A DNA stretch of 64,000 bases, taken from NCBI RefSeq assembly GCF_902497785.1, contig NZ_CABVHK010000004.1, positions 186,001-250,000 on the forward strand. The letters are read 5' to 3'. Origin of the DNA: Pseudomonas fluorescens. GTDB lineage: Bacteria > Pseudomonadota > Gammaproteobacteria > Pseudomonadales > Pseudomonadaceae. Shown here piece by piece: positions 27,590 through 35,575 of the stretch. The stretch's first letter is position 1; each line of letters opens with the position of its first letter. A model generated the notes under the pieces. It was not told the origin of the DNA, searched no databases, and was given only the letters and a program-made list of their open reading frames with translations. The position numbers and the translations under genes are program-made.

Positions 27590-27613
27590 ACCGGGGAGAG
27601 CGTTCGTCGCAAG

Positions 27614-28522
27614 ATGCTTGGGCTATCAGCTCAACATACCCTGGGTGACCTCCAGCCACTGGCCGCCAAAACCATTCAGCTCTTCGTTGATGAATTTGCG
27701 GCGAAGGACGCGGCAGCGTCCCCGGATGTCCTGGTGCTGACCGCGTTGCCTGTCGAACTGGCCGCAGCTAAGCATGCCCTTGGCATCGATGAAGACGATT
27801 ACGGTTTTCAGAGCGAGCACGGCATCCATGTCTGGCGAGTCAAGGTTGAAGGCCGGAACGGCCCTCTCACCTGTGTTGTAGCGTCGTTCAACGGTGCCGG
27901 GAATACCCAGGCATCAGCAGTGACATCAATGCTCATTTCCGAATTCCGACCCCATGCGGTGTTCATGATGGGCATCGCTGCCGGGATGCGATCGAAATTG
28001 AAGCTCGGCGATGTGATCTTGTCCGAGCGCGTAGTTGCTTATGAAGGTGCTGCCGCGCTTTCGGGCGGTGTCATGGTTGCGAGGCCAGACATGTCCAAGC
28101 CCGAGTTCAGAACCCAACAAGACATGGGGGCTTACCTTGCCAGCGGTTCCCGCTTAGCACGCCTAGCACGACACGCTGAGTCCGTGGGACTGGTGTTCCC
28201 GCTTTCATCAGCCGCCGGCGAAGTGTCAACGGCCCTGAACCCAACACTCACCACGATTGCGGCAGGCGAAAAGCTCGTACGCGATGAGCAGCTCTTCAAG
28301 AAAATGCAGGAGCTGCATGGCAAGGTGTGTGTCGCTGAGATGGAGGCCCACGGTGTATTTGAAGCCTGCTCTAGACATGAAGTCCCCGCTCTTGTGATTC
28401 GAGGGATCAGTGACCATGGTGACCACCTCAAGGACGATGCACTTCATGATGTGGCATCGATGGCCGCGGCAGTCGTGACTGCTGACTACATCGCTCATGG
28501 GCTTATCTTGCACCGCAAATAG
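27614..28522 (+). CDS. Nucleoside phosphorylase/nucleosidase-fold protein, putative CBASS effector
   Basis: A 302-residue protein: an N-terminal helical region of about 45 residues, then a purine nucleoside phosphorylase/MTA-SAH nucleosidase fold (DVLVLTALPVELAA, FMMGIAAGM, LGDVILSERVVAYE, AEMEAHGVFEAC, IRGISDHGD with the catalytic Asp). PNP-like domains are documented defence effectors in CBASS, Detocs and Avs systems that cleave the glycosidic bond of ATP-type nucleotides. It diverges from the CD-NTase operon. The frame is open far upstream, inside the antisense of the CD-NTase; ATG 27614 begins the plausible protein. The effector role is inferred. Confidence 0.8.
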   Translation: MLGLSAQHTLGDLQPLAAKTIQLFVDEFAAKDAAASPDVLVLTALPVELAAAKHALGIDEDDYGFQSEHGIHVWRVKVEGRNGPLTCVVASFNGAGNTQASAVTSMLISEFRPHAVFMMGIAAGMRSKLKLGDVILSERVVAYEGAAALSGGVMVARPDMSKPEFRTQQDMGAYLASGSRLARLARHAESVGLVFPLSSAAGEVSTALNPTLTTIAAGEKLVRDEQLFKKMQELHGKVCVAEMEAHGVFEACSRHEVPALVIRGISDHGDHLKDDALHDVASMAAAVVTADYIAHGLILHRK

Positions 28523-28662
28523 GTCGATTTGCGATTGGCTGGAGATGCAGCAAGTCGTCACCAGCCACCTCGCTGCCACCGACCGACACGGACCTGACTA
28601 CTCTTAGATAAGCCGATGCTCGCGCAGAAACCTCACCTCCCCGCTGAAATTTAGGAATGTGC

Positions 28663-30438
28663 ATGACCGCTGCCATCAGTGATTCAACAGCCCAAATCGC
28701 GTTTTCAATGTTTGAGAACAAAGGCGTCTACGCAGTGCTTCTTGGCTCGGGCGTATCACGCTCGGCGGGCATACCGACCGGCTGGGAAATCACCATGGAG
28801 CTGGTGAAACGATGGGGCATAGCGTCTGGTGCCGGCGAACAGGAAGATTGGCTCGCGTGGTACGTAGGTCAAACAGGAGAGCAGCCCAATTACTCCACGT
28901 TGCTCGAACGCCTGGCGACAACCCAGACTGAACGGCGAGCGATCATTCAAGGCTTTCTGGAACCTAACGAAAACGAGTTAGAGGATGGCCTTAAACTGCC
29001 TACCCCCGCACATCGAGCGATCGCTGCGATGGTCAAAGCGGGTCATGTGCGCGTTATCATCACGACGAACTTCGATCGACTCATGGAAAATGCGCTGCGC
29101 GATGTCGGCGTTGAGCCAACTGTCGTCGGCTCAGAAGACACCCTCGCAGGAGCGGAGCCACTCACTCATGCGTCCTGCTACATCCTGAAGATCCATGGTG
29201 ATTACAAGGATGCCAGGATCCTCAATACCGATGGGGAGCTGGGCAAGTACCCGCCAGCGTTCAATACGTTGCTTGACCGCATCATCGATGAGTTTGGGCT
29301 GATCGTCGCGGGCTGGTCAGGTGAGTGGGATCATGCGCTGAGGGCGGCGTTTTTGAGGGCGCCCTCCCGTCGCTACCCGACCTACTGGCTTTCGCGAGGA
29401 AAATTGAGCGAGCGTGGCCAAGAGCTCATCACTCAGCGGCGCGCCAACGTCGTGACGGGCCTGGATGCCGATACCTTCTTCGATGGGCTGAACCTCAAAC
29501 TGGAAACCATCCAGCAATCCCGCCTGCAGAACCCAGCCGGCATCGAGCTGACTCTCGCTATGGCCAAACGCTTTATGGCCAGACCCGAACACAGGATTCA
29601 GCTCGATGATTTAGTGACCAGCCAGGCTCATCAAGCGATCAGCCATCTGGCTCCTCTCTTCGCACAACGACCTCAGGGCAGCACGCCCAAGGATTTTACC
29701 GACCTAGTTGAGATCTACGAAGCGGCCATCGAGCCACTAGCACGCCTTTGTGCAGTGTTAGGGCGATGGGGTGCAGGTGCTGAGCATACGATCGTTTTGG
29801 ATGCAATCAAGGGCCTGCACGCTGCGTCTCAGGTCGAGCAGTCAGGGTGGGTAGCTGGACTTGCATTGAAGAGTTACCCGATAGCACTTGTTACTTATGC
29901 GTATGGCATGGGACTTGTGCGGGCCAATCGCCTGAGCGAGCTAAACGAGCTGTTTAACACGACACTTATCAACCGGCGCGAAATGCCTTTCCCTGTGGGA
30001 CTTGATCTATCACCGTTCTACGTTGAGGGAGCCAATGGCCTGTTTGAATTATGGAAGAGCTTCGAAGACCAAAGTGGAGCTCTTACCCCCTTGTGCAACC
30101 GACTCCATGACCGTCTTACACCTCGGTGGGCGCCTGACTTCGCAGGTCTGCAGGATCACGGGCTGCTTTACGAACGGTTTGAGTTTTTCAGTTTCCTGTT
30201 CTTCTGCGAGCAACGCGGAGTCAGTGAAGAATCGCTCGCGGATGCGGTGAAAAACCACGGTTTCAAGAAAATCGCATTAGGCCGGGTTTCCTGGCATTCA
30301 GAGACCATCAACCGCTTCGCTCACGAATATGCGACCGAAGAGTACAGGGCCCCGTTGCTGGCAGCAGGGTTCGCACTTGGGTCGCAAAGCTACCTGGAGC
30401 AAATGCTTGAAGGACTGAAGCGGCTGTCCAGGTACTGA
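28663..30438 (+). CDS. SIR2-domain protein, putative NAD-depleting defence effector
   Basis: A 591-residue cytosolic protein. The N-terminal about 280 residues form a SIR2-like Rossmann domain: GSGVSRSAGIPTGW, ITTNFDRLMENAL, LKIHGDYKD and LIVAGWSGEWD. The remaining 300 residues are helical and without a recognised family. Large SIR2 proteins with divergent C-termini act in abortive infection by destroying NAD+. The ATG at 28663 has agga 6-7 nt upstream; another ATG lies two codons earlier. It follows the PNP-type gene by 140 bp on the same strand. Confidence 0.85.
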   Translation: MTAAISDSTAQIAFSMFENKGVYAVLLGSGVSRSAGIPTGWEITMELVKRWGIASGAGEQEDWLAWYVGQTGEQPNYSTLLERLATTQTERRAIIQGFLEPNENELEDGLKLPTPAHRAIAAMVKAGHVRVIITTNFDRLMENALRDVGVEPTVVGSEDTLAGAEPLTHASCYILKIHGDYKDARILNTDGELGKYPPAFNTLLDRIIDEFGLIVAGWSGEWDHALRAAFLRAPSRRYPTYWLSRGKLSERGQELITQRRANVVTGLDADTFFDGLNLKLETIQQSRLQNPAGIELTLAMAKRFMARPEHRIQLDDLVTSQAHQAISHLAPLFAQRPQGSTPKDFTDLVEIYEAAIEPLARLCAVLGRWGAGAEHTIVLDAIKGLHAASQVEQSGWVAGLALKSYPIALVTYAYGMGLVRANRLSELNELFNTTLINRREMPFPVGLDLSPFYVEGANGLFELWKSFEDQSGALTPLCNRLHDRLTPRWAPDFAGLQDHGLLYERFEFFSFLFFCEQRGVSEESLADAVKNHGFKKIALGRVSWHSETINRFAHEYATEEYRAPLLAAGFALGSQSYLEQMLEGLKRLSRY

Positions 30439-30544
30439 CGCCTCACGCATTCCAATTAATGCAAATACGATTCAAATGGGGTGCATGCGTTTGCTGGTGA
30501 AAACCCAGGACAAGTTTGGATTCTGGCAGCGGGCATAGAGGGAG

Positions 30545-30706
30545 GTGATTTATGCGTTCTTCATCGGGTCACTGCTACTCCTGGCCACCACCTCACCAGA
30601 AGCGGTGAGCGTTTTGGTGACCGCGCTACTGACCGCACCCGAGCTCATGGCCAGCACAGATGCCTGGCGCGCGGTCATTACTTGGGTTAACCCAACGACA
30701 GACTGA
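30545..30706 (+). CDS. Possible small membrane protein
   Basis: A GTG-started frame of 53 codons with one hydrophobic segment (AFFIGSLLLLA) followed by a polar tail, ending 9 bp before the HNH-type gene. Codon use looks like coding DNA, but there is no family match and the ribosome site (agggag) overlaps closely. Frames on the other strand are no better. Confidence 0.3.
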   Translation: MIYAFFIGSLLLLATTSPEAVSVLVTALLTAPELMASTDAWRAVITWVNPTTD

Positions 30707-30715
30707 GAAGCTCTG

Positions 30716-31303
30716 ATGACCGAAAACCTCTGTCCCTGCAAGCCCGAGTTTTCGGCCAATGGCTACTGTTTGGCCTGCGACGGTACCAAAATCAAAAATG
30801 CTAACAGAGAGAAAACGCTGAATAGCAATCTGCTCCGGCGCATTCCTAGCTGGGAGGAATACCTGAGCTTTGTTGGCGCCCATTGCCACCGGCTATGGGC
30901 GAAGCTTAATGATCATTGGCGATGCCCGTGCTGCGAACGGACACGATACCAATTGCTACGTTGGACGATGCTTTACCCGAACAAACCGCATAGGCGAGAA
31001 GGCTGGGCTGTAGGTCTCCATATTCACCATGACCATGGAACCGGCCCTTACGTACGAAAACCGCTTCCTGGAGAACCTCATCGGATCGCCACATTTGCTC
31101 CCGTCATCATCTGCGAGCAATGCAACAGTGCTGACGGCACGGTTAAGAGACGCCTAGGCCTTCCACCTTCCTTTACATTTGCGCCACTTGAGATCCGTCA
31201 GTTTGTGTGGCCAACGCCTCACGGCAAGCACATCATTCATTACGAGCGAGCCCGAATGATCTACCACCATGCCACGACTCGAGCACCGTTGTTTTTTGGC
31301 TGA
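30716..31303 (+). CDS. Zinc-ribbon/HNH endonuclease-like protein
   Basis: A 195-residue protein. It starts with a CPCKP...CLAC zinc-binding region and has a second CPCC pair in the middle. A His-rich HIHHDHG motif about residue 100 is followed by the ICEQCNSADGTVKRRLGL motif, which is the pattern of HNH nucleases (compare HNH proteins with CxxCN-DGxxK tails). It probably cuts DNA, and lies between SIR2 and TIR genes in the defence block. Whether it works with either neighbour is unknown. Confidence 0.7.
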   Translation: MTENLCPCKPEFSANGYCLACDGTKIKNANREKTLNSNLLRRIPSWEEYLSFVGAHCHRLWAKLNDHWRCPCCERTRYQLLRWTMLYPNKPHRREGWAVGLHIHHDHGTGPYVRKPLPGEPHRIATFAPVIICEQCNSADGTVKRRLGLPPSFTFAPLEIRQFVWPTPHGKHIIHYERARMIYHHATTRAPLFFG

Positions 31304-31416
31304 CAGGTTCAACTGAAGGACATCCAATCAGCAGTCAAGCCAAGCCCACGTCTGTACTTTGCAGCCAAGCTGCCCGTAAGATCGACATCGCACCTATCCG
31401 AGTAGGAGTGACCCTT

Positions 31417-32385
31417 TTGCCGAACGTGTTCTTTTCTTATTGCCATGCTGACGAGGCGCTGCGCGACCAGTTGGAAAAGCAGCTTTCGATGCTCAAGCGC
31501 CAAGGCGTCATTGAGACTTGGCACGACCGCAGAATCGGAGCAGGCCAAGAGATCGATGCTGCCATTGATGATCACATCAACAGCGACGAAATTATCCTGT
31601 TGCTGGTAAGCCCCGATTTCATCGCTTCCGACTATTGCTACAACATCGAGATGGCTCGCGCGATGGAGCGCCATGCCGCTAAAGAAGCGACTGTCATTCC
31701 TGTAATTCTTCGCCCATGCGATTGGCATCATGCCCCCTTCGGCAAGCTGCTTGGCATGCCCCAAGATGGTAAGCCAGTGACCCTTTGGCCTGATCGGGAC
31801 GAAGCATTCTTGCAGGTTGCGAAGGAGGTTCGGAAGGCCGCCGAGCGACGCAGCCGTGGCCAACCGAACACTGCTCCGGGAGCTGAACGCAACGATTTCA
31901 ATGGAGGTTCAGCGCCCTCCCTTATCGCCCCGGCTGGCCCTAGGTCGAGTAACCTTCGAATGGCTAAGAGCTTCACCCAGCTGGACAAAGACCGCTTCTT
32001 GCTCGACAGCTTCGAGTACATCGCCCGCTATTTCGAGAACTCGTTGCTGGAGCTTCAAGCGCGCAACTCAGGGTATGAAGGGGTGTTCCGTCGGATAGAT
32101 GCAAATCGCTTTTCTGCGAATATCTACAAGGACGGCCACGACGTTGCAAAAGCGGCAGTGTTCACTGGCGGCCAGATGGGCGCCGGTATCTACTACAGCC
32201 ATGGAGACTCGTTTGGCGGCGGCTCGTACAACGAGGCGCTCACCGTAAATACGGACGACCAGTCCATGTACCTGAAAAACTTCGGCATGGCGTTCCACGC
32301 TCGGCAAGACCATAAGCTTTCCCAAGAAGGCGGTGCCGAGATGCTTTGGGGCCTTCTCATCGCACCGCTACAACGCAATCGGTAA
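31417..32385 (+). CDS. TIR-domain protein with C-terminal accessory domain
   Basis: A 322-residue protein. The N-terminal TIR domain (about 1-145) has FFSYCHADEALRDQLEKQL, the WHDRRIGAGQEID box, LLLVSPDFIASDYCYNIEM with the candidate catalytic Glu, and VIPVILRPCDWH. After a polar linker, a C-terminal domain of about 140 residues (SFTQLDKDRFLLDSFEYIAR to LLIAPLQR) recurs in TIR proteins but has no known role. Bacterial TIRs often hydrolyse NAD+ in defence. I chose TTG 31417 (taggag upstream) because the domain starts there; the frame is open to 31207 through the HNH gene end. Confidence 0.8.
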   Translation: MPNVFFSYCHADEALRDQLEKQLSMLKRQGVIETWHDRRIGAGQEIDAAIDDHINSDEIILLLVSPDFIASDYCYNIEMARAMERHAAKEATVIPVILRPCDWHHAPFGKLLGMPQDGKPVTLWPDRDEAFLQVAKEVRKAAERRSRGQPNTAPGAERNDFNGGSAPSLIAPAGPRSSNLRMAKSFTQLDKDRFLLDSFEYIARYFENSLLELQARNSGYEGVFRRIDANRFSANIYKDGHDVAKAAVFTGGQMGAGIYYSHGDSFGGGSYNEALTVNTDDQSMYLKNFGMAFHARQDHKLSQEGGAEMLWGLLIAPLQRNR

Positions 32386-32486
32386 ATCATTGCTGGGTGC
32401 GAATTAGCCAGAACCCAGGGGGGGCACCAGGCCTTGACGCTGCCCCCTACTACAAAGAAGTAAGACTCACATAGAAGGTTCAGACC

Positions 32487-32864
32487 ATGGAAGTAGTCCT
32501 GCTCGCCCACATCACATTTAACCGAATAGGCTCCGCCAGTGGTGGCGGAGGCTTTCAAAGCCAACGCCAGGTCAAGTTTTCCGCTGAGCTACCAGACACC
32601 GACCAATCGGCCTTAAGGGAGTTGGTGATCGAGATCGCCGAGGCACATGGTGAAGCGGCGGGAGCCTTGAGAGAATTGAGGTACGAGCGAAGGTACGGAG
32701 GGGAATTGGTACTCAACATCCAAGGCCCGAGCACCTCGTACGGCACCGCTTATGCCCAATGTCGCATCATCCATGCGCTGAAAGCCAGAGGGCAGTACTT
32801 CGAGCTTCAGGCGGTAGAAGACAGAGACGTCACACCATATGTCTCATTTCGGCAGGCTAAGTAG
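32487..32864 (+). CDS. Hypothetical protein in defence block
   Basis: A 125-residue protein I do not recognise. It opens with a beta-strand (VVLLAHITFNRIG), a Gly/Ser-rich loop (GSASGGGGFQSQRQ), an alpha-helix rich in Glu and Ala, and a second strand-helix set (YGTAYAQCRIIHALKARGQYFEL). It has no membrane segment. It follows the TIR gene by 101 bp; an association is possible but not shown. Its stop overlaps the end of the leftward pseudogene at 32855. Confidence 0.5.
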   Translation: MEVVLLAHITFNRIGSASGGGGFQSQRQVKFSAELPDTDQSALRELVIEIAEAHGEAAGALRELRYERRYGGELVLNIQGPSTSYGTAYAQCRIIHALKARGQYFELQAVEDRDVTPYVSFRQAK

Positions 32865-33251
32865 TTCGCATAAAAGGCACAGCTGCGGCGCTAGTAGTGT
32901 AACGGCATAACTCCCCCAGCGTGCTGAGGATGCGCTCAAACCATTGGGCTGGGATCTCCTGCACCACCTGCGCTTACAGGCCAATTTCTTCGCCATATTC
33001 CGCGTACGCTTGTATTGGGCCAAGCGACGGCCATTTTGATAAACCTCTACCTGACCGCGTCCGCTTGCATACATGGCCAGCCCACCAGCAAGGTATTCGA
33101 CATCTAGCTTCGGTGTTGTTGAGGTACCCCTAACCAATACGCGCACGGTGGCGCCGCTCTCGATCCAAAACTCGCTGGATCGCGGCTCGATTACCAGCAG
33201 AATGCGCGACGGCGTACCTTTAATGAACTTGAGCTCCTGACTGTCATACAT
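32855..33251 (-). pseudogene. Frameshifted hypothetical gene
   Basis: A leftward gene starting at ATG 33251 (MYDSQELKFIKGTPSRILL) reads well to about QNGRRLAQ, near 33030. Coding character then continues in another frame (QAYAEYGEEIGL), is broken by a TAA, and resumes as AQVVQEIPAQWFERILSTLG to a stop at 32855. A single ancestral protein of about 130 residues with one frameshift and one nonsense change explains this best. I do not know the family. Confidence 0.55.
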
Positions 33252-33302
33252 GAGTTGACTCTGATAGAGAACGCTCGAGAAAAGCACACATAAGCGAGTA
33301 AT

Positions 33303-33665
33303 TCAGGCCTTCACTGCTGCGACGACGATGAGCTCCAGACGAATGTCTGCCTCATCAAATGTCACTTGAGATGTTGCTCGAGCTGGGGTTTCACCGGGGG
33401 TGAACCACTGACTCCAGACCTCGTTAATGCGATCAAAATCCGCCACCATGTCTTTCATCCATATCTGGGCACTCAGGATCCTGGAACGGTTGCTCCCTAC
33501 GCCCTCGAGCAATTCATCCAGGCGAGCCAACACTTGCCGGGTTTGCCCTGCGATATCCTCACTCCAGTCGGTGGCGACGATGCCACTGAACCACGCCACC
33601 CCGTTATGAACTACAGCGCGACTCAGTTTCGGATTACTTTCAATACGGGTGATGGCGTTCATCAT
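33303..33665 (-). CDS. RidA-family enamine/imine deaminase
   Basis: A 120-residue protein of the YjgF/YER057c/UK114 family. It has IESNPKLSRAVVHNGVAWFSGIVA, the AGQTRQVLARLDELL helix, IWMKDM, and the C-terminal PARATSQVTF segment with the family Arg. RidA proteins hydrolyse reactive enamine or imine intermediates of amino-acid metabolism. ATG 33665 or the next ATG follow gaggta. It lies downstream of an amino-acid ABC transporter ATPase and remnant permease on the same strand, a common pairing. Confidence 0.9.
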   Translation of the reverse strand: MMNAITRIESNPKLSRAVVHNGVAWFSGIVATDWSEDIAGQTRQVLARLDELLEGVGSNRSRILSAQIWMKDMVADFDRINEVWSQWFTPGETPARATSQVTFDEADIRLELIVVAAVKA

Positions 33666-33735
33666 TACCTCACTGATACTTGATGCAGTGCTGGTCAATC
33701 AAAGGTGTACACCAGCCAGCCAACGGGCTGTCTGA

Positions 33736-34542
33736 CTAGTTGGAGGCGCTCTCGTTGAACCGGCGGACAAACTGATCAAACCTGTCGCTGACGCCGCCCG
33801 CAAACAGTTTTTGTGGTGCACCCTGGGCTTCTATACGGCCTTCCTCAAGGAACAGAATTCGGCTGGATACATCACAAGCGAAGGCCATTTCGTAGGTCAC
33901 GATCAGCATCGTTCGGCCTTCTGCAGCGAGATCGCGCATGACCTTGAGTACTTCGCCGACCAGTTCGGGATCGAGGGCGGACGTCGGTTCGTCGAACAAC
34001 AGCACGCGAGGCTTCATCACCAGAGCGCGAGCGATGGCTGCTCGCTGTTGTTGACCGCCCGACAGCTGCGCCGGATAGGCGTCAACGCGATGAGTCAGTC
34101 CTACGCGCTCGAGCACAGTCAGTGCCTCTTCGCGTACTTGCACGCGATTACGCCCTTGAACGTGTACAGGTGCTTCCATCAGGTTTTCCAGAACTGTCAT
34201 GTGGCTCCAAAGGCAGAAGTTCTGGAAGACCATGGCCACTTCGATTCGTAAATGATCTACCTGTTTGCGGTCAGCAATGCGCGGTTCGGACGCTCCCAAC
34301 TTCAGTTTGACTTGCTCGCCAAAGATATCCAGCGAGCCGGCTGAAGGAAGTTCCAACAGGTTGAGGCAACGAAGGAACGTGGACTTTCCTGACCCCGAGG
34401 CACCGAGGATCGAGACGACCTCGCCCTCACGTGCAGTGAAATCGATGCCTTTCAACACCTCGATTTCACCGTAGCTTTTACGTAGACCCAGTGTCGCAAT
34501 CGCAGATGCGCGGGTGCTCAACTCATGGACGACAACAGACAT
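33736..34542 (-). CDS. Polar amino-acid ABC transporter ATP-binding protein (HisP type)
   Basis: A 268-residue ABC ATPase. Walker A GASGSGKS, the Q-loop in VFQNFCLWSHMT, signature LSGGQQQR, Walker B LLFDEPTSALDPE. The FCLWSHMTVLENLMEAPVHVQG segment is characteristic of HisP/OccP/ArtP-like members that energise uptake of basic amino acids or opines. The H-loop reads YEMAFA, where most members have HEMxFA; the usual switch histidine is replaced by Tyr. It belongs with the truncated permease upstream, so the transporter is probably not functional as it stands. Confidence 0.88.
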   Translation of the reverse strand: MSVVVHELSTRASAIATLGLRKSYGEIEVLKGIDFTAREGEVVSILGASGSGKSTFLRCLNLLELPSAGSLDIFGEQVKLKLGASEPRIADRKQVDHLRIEVAMVFQNFCLWSHMTVLENLMEAPVHVQGRNRVQVREEALTVLERVGLTHRVDAYPAQLSGGQQQRAAIARALVMKPRVLLFDEPTSALDPELVGEVLKVMRDLAAEGRTMLIVTYEMAFACDVSSRILFLEEGRIEAQGAPQKLFAGGVSDRFDQFVRRFNESASN

Positions 34543-34572
34543 GACATGCTCCTTGGCAGTGCATTGGCAGGA

Positions 34573-35148
34573 TTAGTGACGGCGATGAGCGAGATGCTGC
34601 TGCAGCCGTCGCTCGATGAGTGAAAACGCCAGACTGATAAGGAACGTCAAAGTCAGATAAAGCGCCCCGGTGACCGCAAAAACTTCCATGACCCGGTACG
34701 TGGAAGAAATCAGTTTGTAGGCGATCCCTGTCACCTCTGTCAGCGTGATGATGCTCGCCAGCGACGTGGCCTTGAGCATGAGGATGACTTCACTGCCATA
34801 CACTGGCAGGCCCTGACGAAGCGCGATGGGCCAGGTCACCCTCCTGCGCAACAACAAGCCGGACATCTCGCAAGCTCGGCCAGCTTCGATTTCACTGGCC
34901 GGTACGGCCTGGATCGCACCTCTGATGATTTCAGCCGTGTATGCCGAAGTATTCAAAGCGAGTGCAAGGATCGCGCACCAATAGGGCTCGCGCAGATATG
35001 ACCATAGAAACGACTCTCGCAACCCCGGAATCTGCCCCAGCCCGTAGTAGATTAGGAATACCTGTACGAGAAGCGGTGTGCCGCGAAAAACTTCTACATG
35101 CGCATTGGTTATCCAACGAAGTAACCGATAACGGCTGCTATGGGTCGA
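34573..35148 (-). pseudogene. 5'-truncated amino-acid ABC permease (HisM type)
   Basis: The readable frame runs from about 35148 and begins RYRLLRWITNAHVEVFRGTP, continuing LLVQVFLIYYGLGQIPG and the EAA-type motif (EIEAGRACEMSGLLLRRRVTWPIALRQ). It covers about 190 residues of a permease normally about 235 long; the start and the first membrane segment are missing. The break near 35150 abuts unrelated DNA leading into an integrase remnant. This is a recombination scar. Confidence 0.8.
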
Positions 35149-35211
35149 TTAGCGACTACTACGCATTGCGACTGATCCACCCTTGTCTTCCCTCAACCTG
35201 AAGGACACGCC

Positions 35212-35555
35212 ATGAACACTATTGCTTTACGTCGCCATCAGTCTTGGAACAAGGGAAAGCTTGTAGGCAGAAAGCCCCGCTCCGAGTCGGAGATATCTGG
35301 GCCATTCGGATCAGGCTTCAGCTTGCTGATAAGACACGGGATCTGGCTCTCTTCAACTTGGCCATCGACAGCAAACTGCGTGCCTGTGACTTAACAAAGC
35401 TGCGAGTACGAGACATTGCGCATGGGGAGCATGTTTCGTCACGGGCCATGGTGATGCAGCAGAAAACTCAGCATCCAGTGCAGTTTGAAATCACTTAGCA
35501 AACAGGACACTCCGTTGCTATCACAGAAGCCAAATTCAGTGACAGCTACCTGTAA
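35212..35555 (+). pseudogene. Small tyrosine integrase remnant, frameshifted
   Basis: Starts with MNTIALRRHQSWNKGKLVG, then shifts frame near 35265 and continues QKAPLRVGDIWAIRIRLQ, TRDLALFNLAIDSKLRACDL, LRVRDIAHGEHV and QQKTQHPVQFEIT followed by a stop. Weak homology persists to about 35555. The N-terminal half of the about 200-residue plasmid/ICE-type recombinase is preserved; the catalytic C-terminal half is gone. It sits right beside the truncated permease and probably created that junction. Confidence 0.8.
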
Positions 35556-35575
35556 TCGCCCTAATCGTCACTGCC

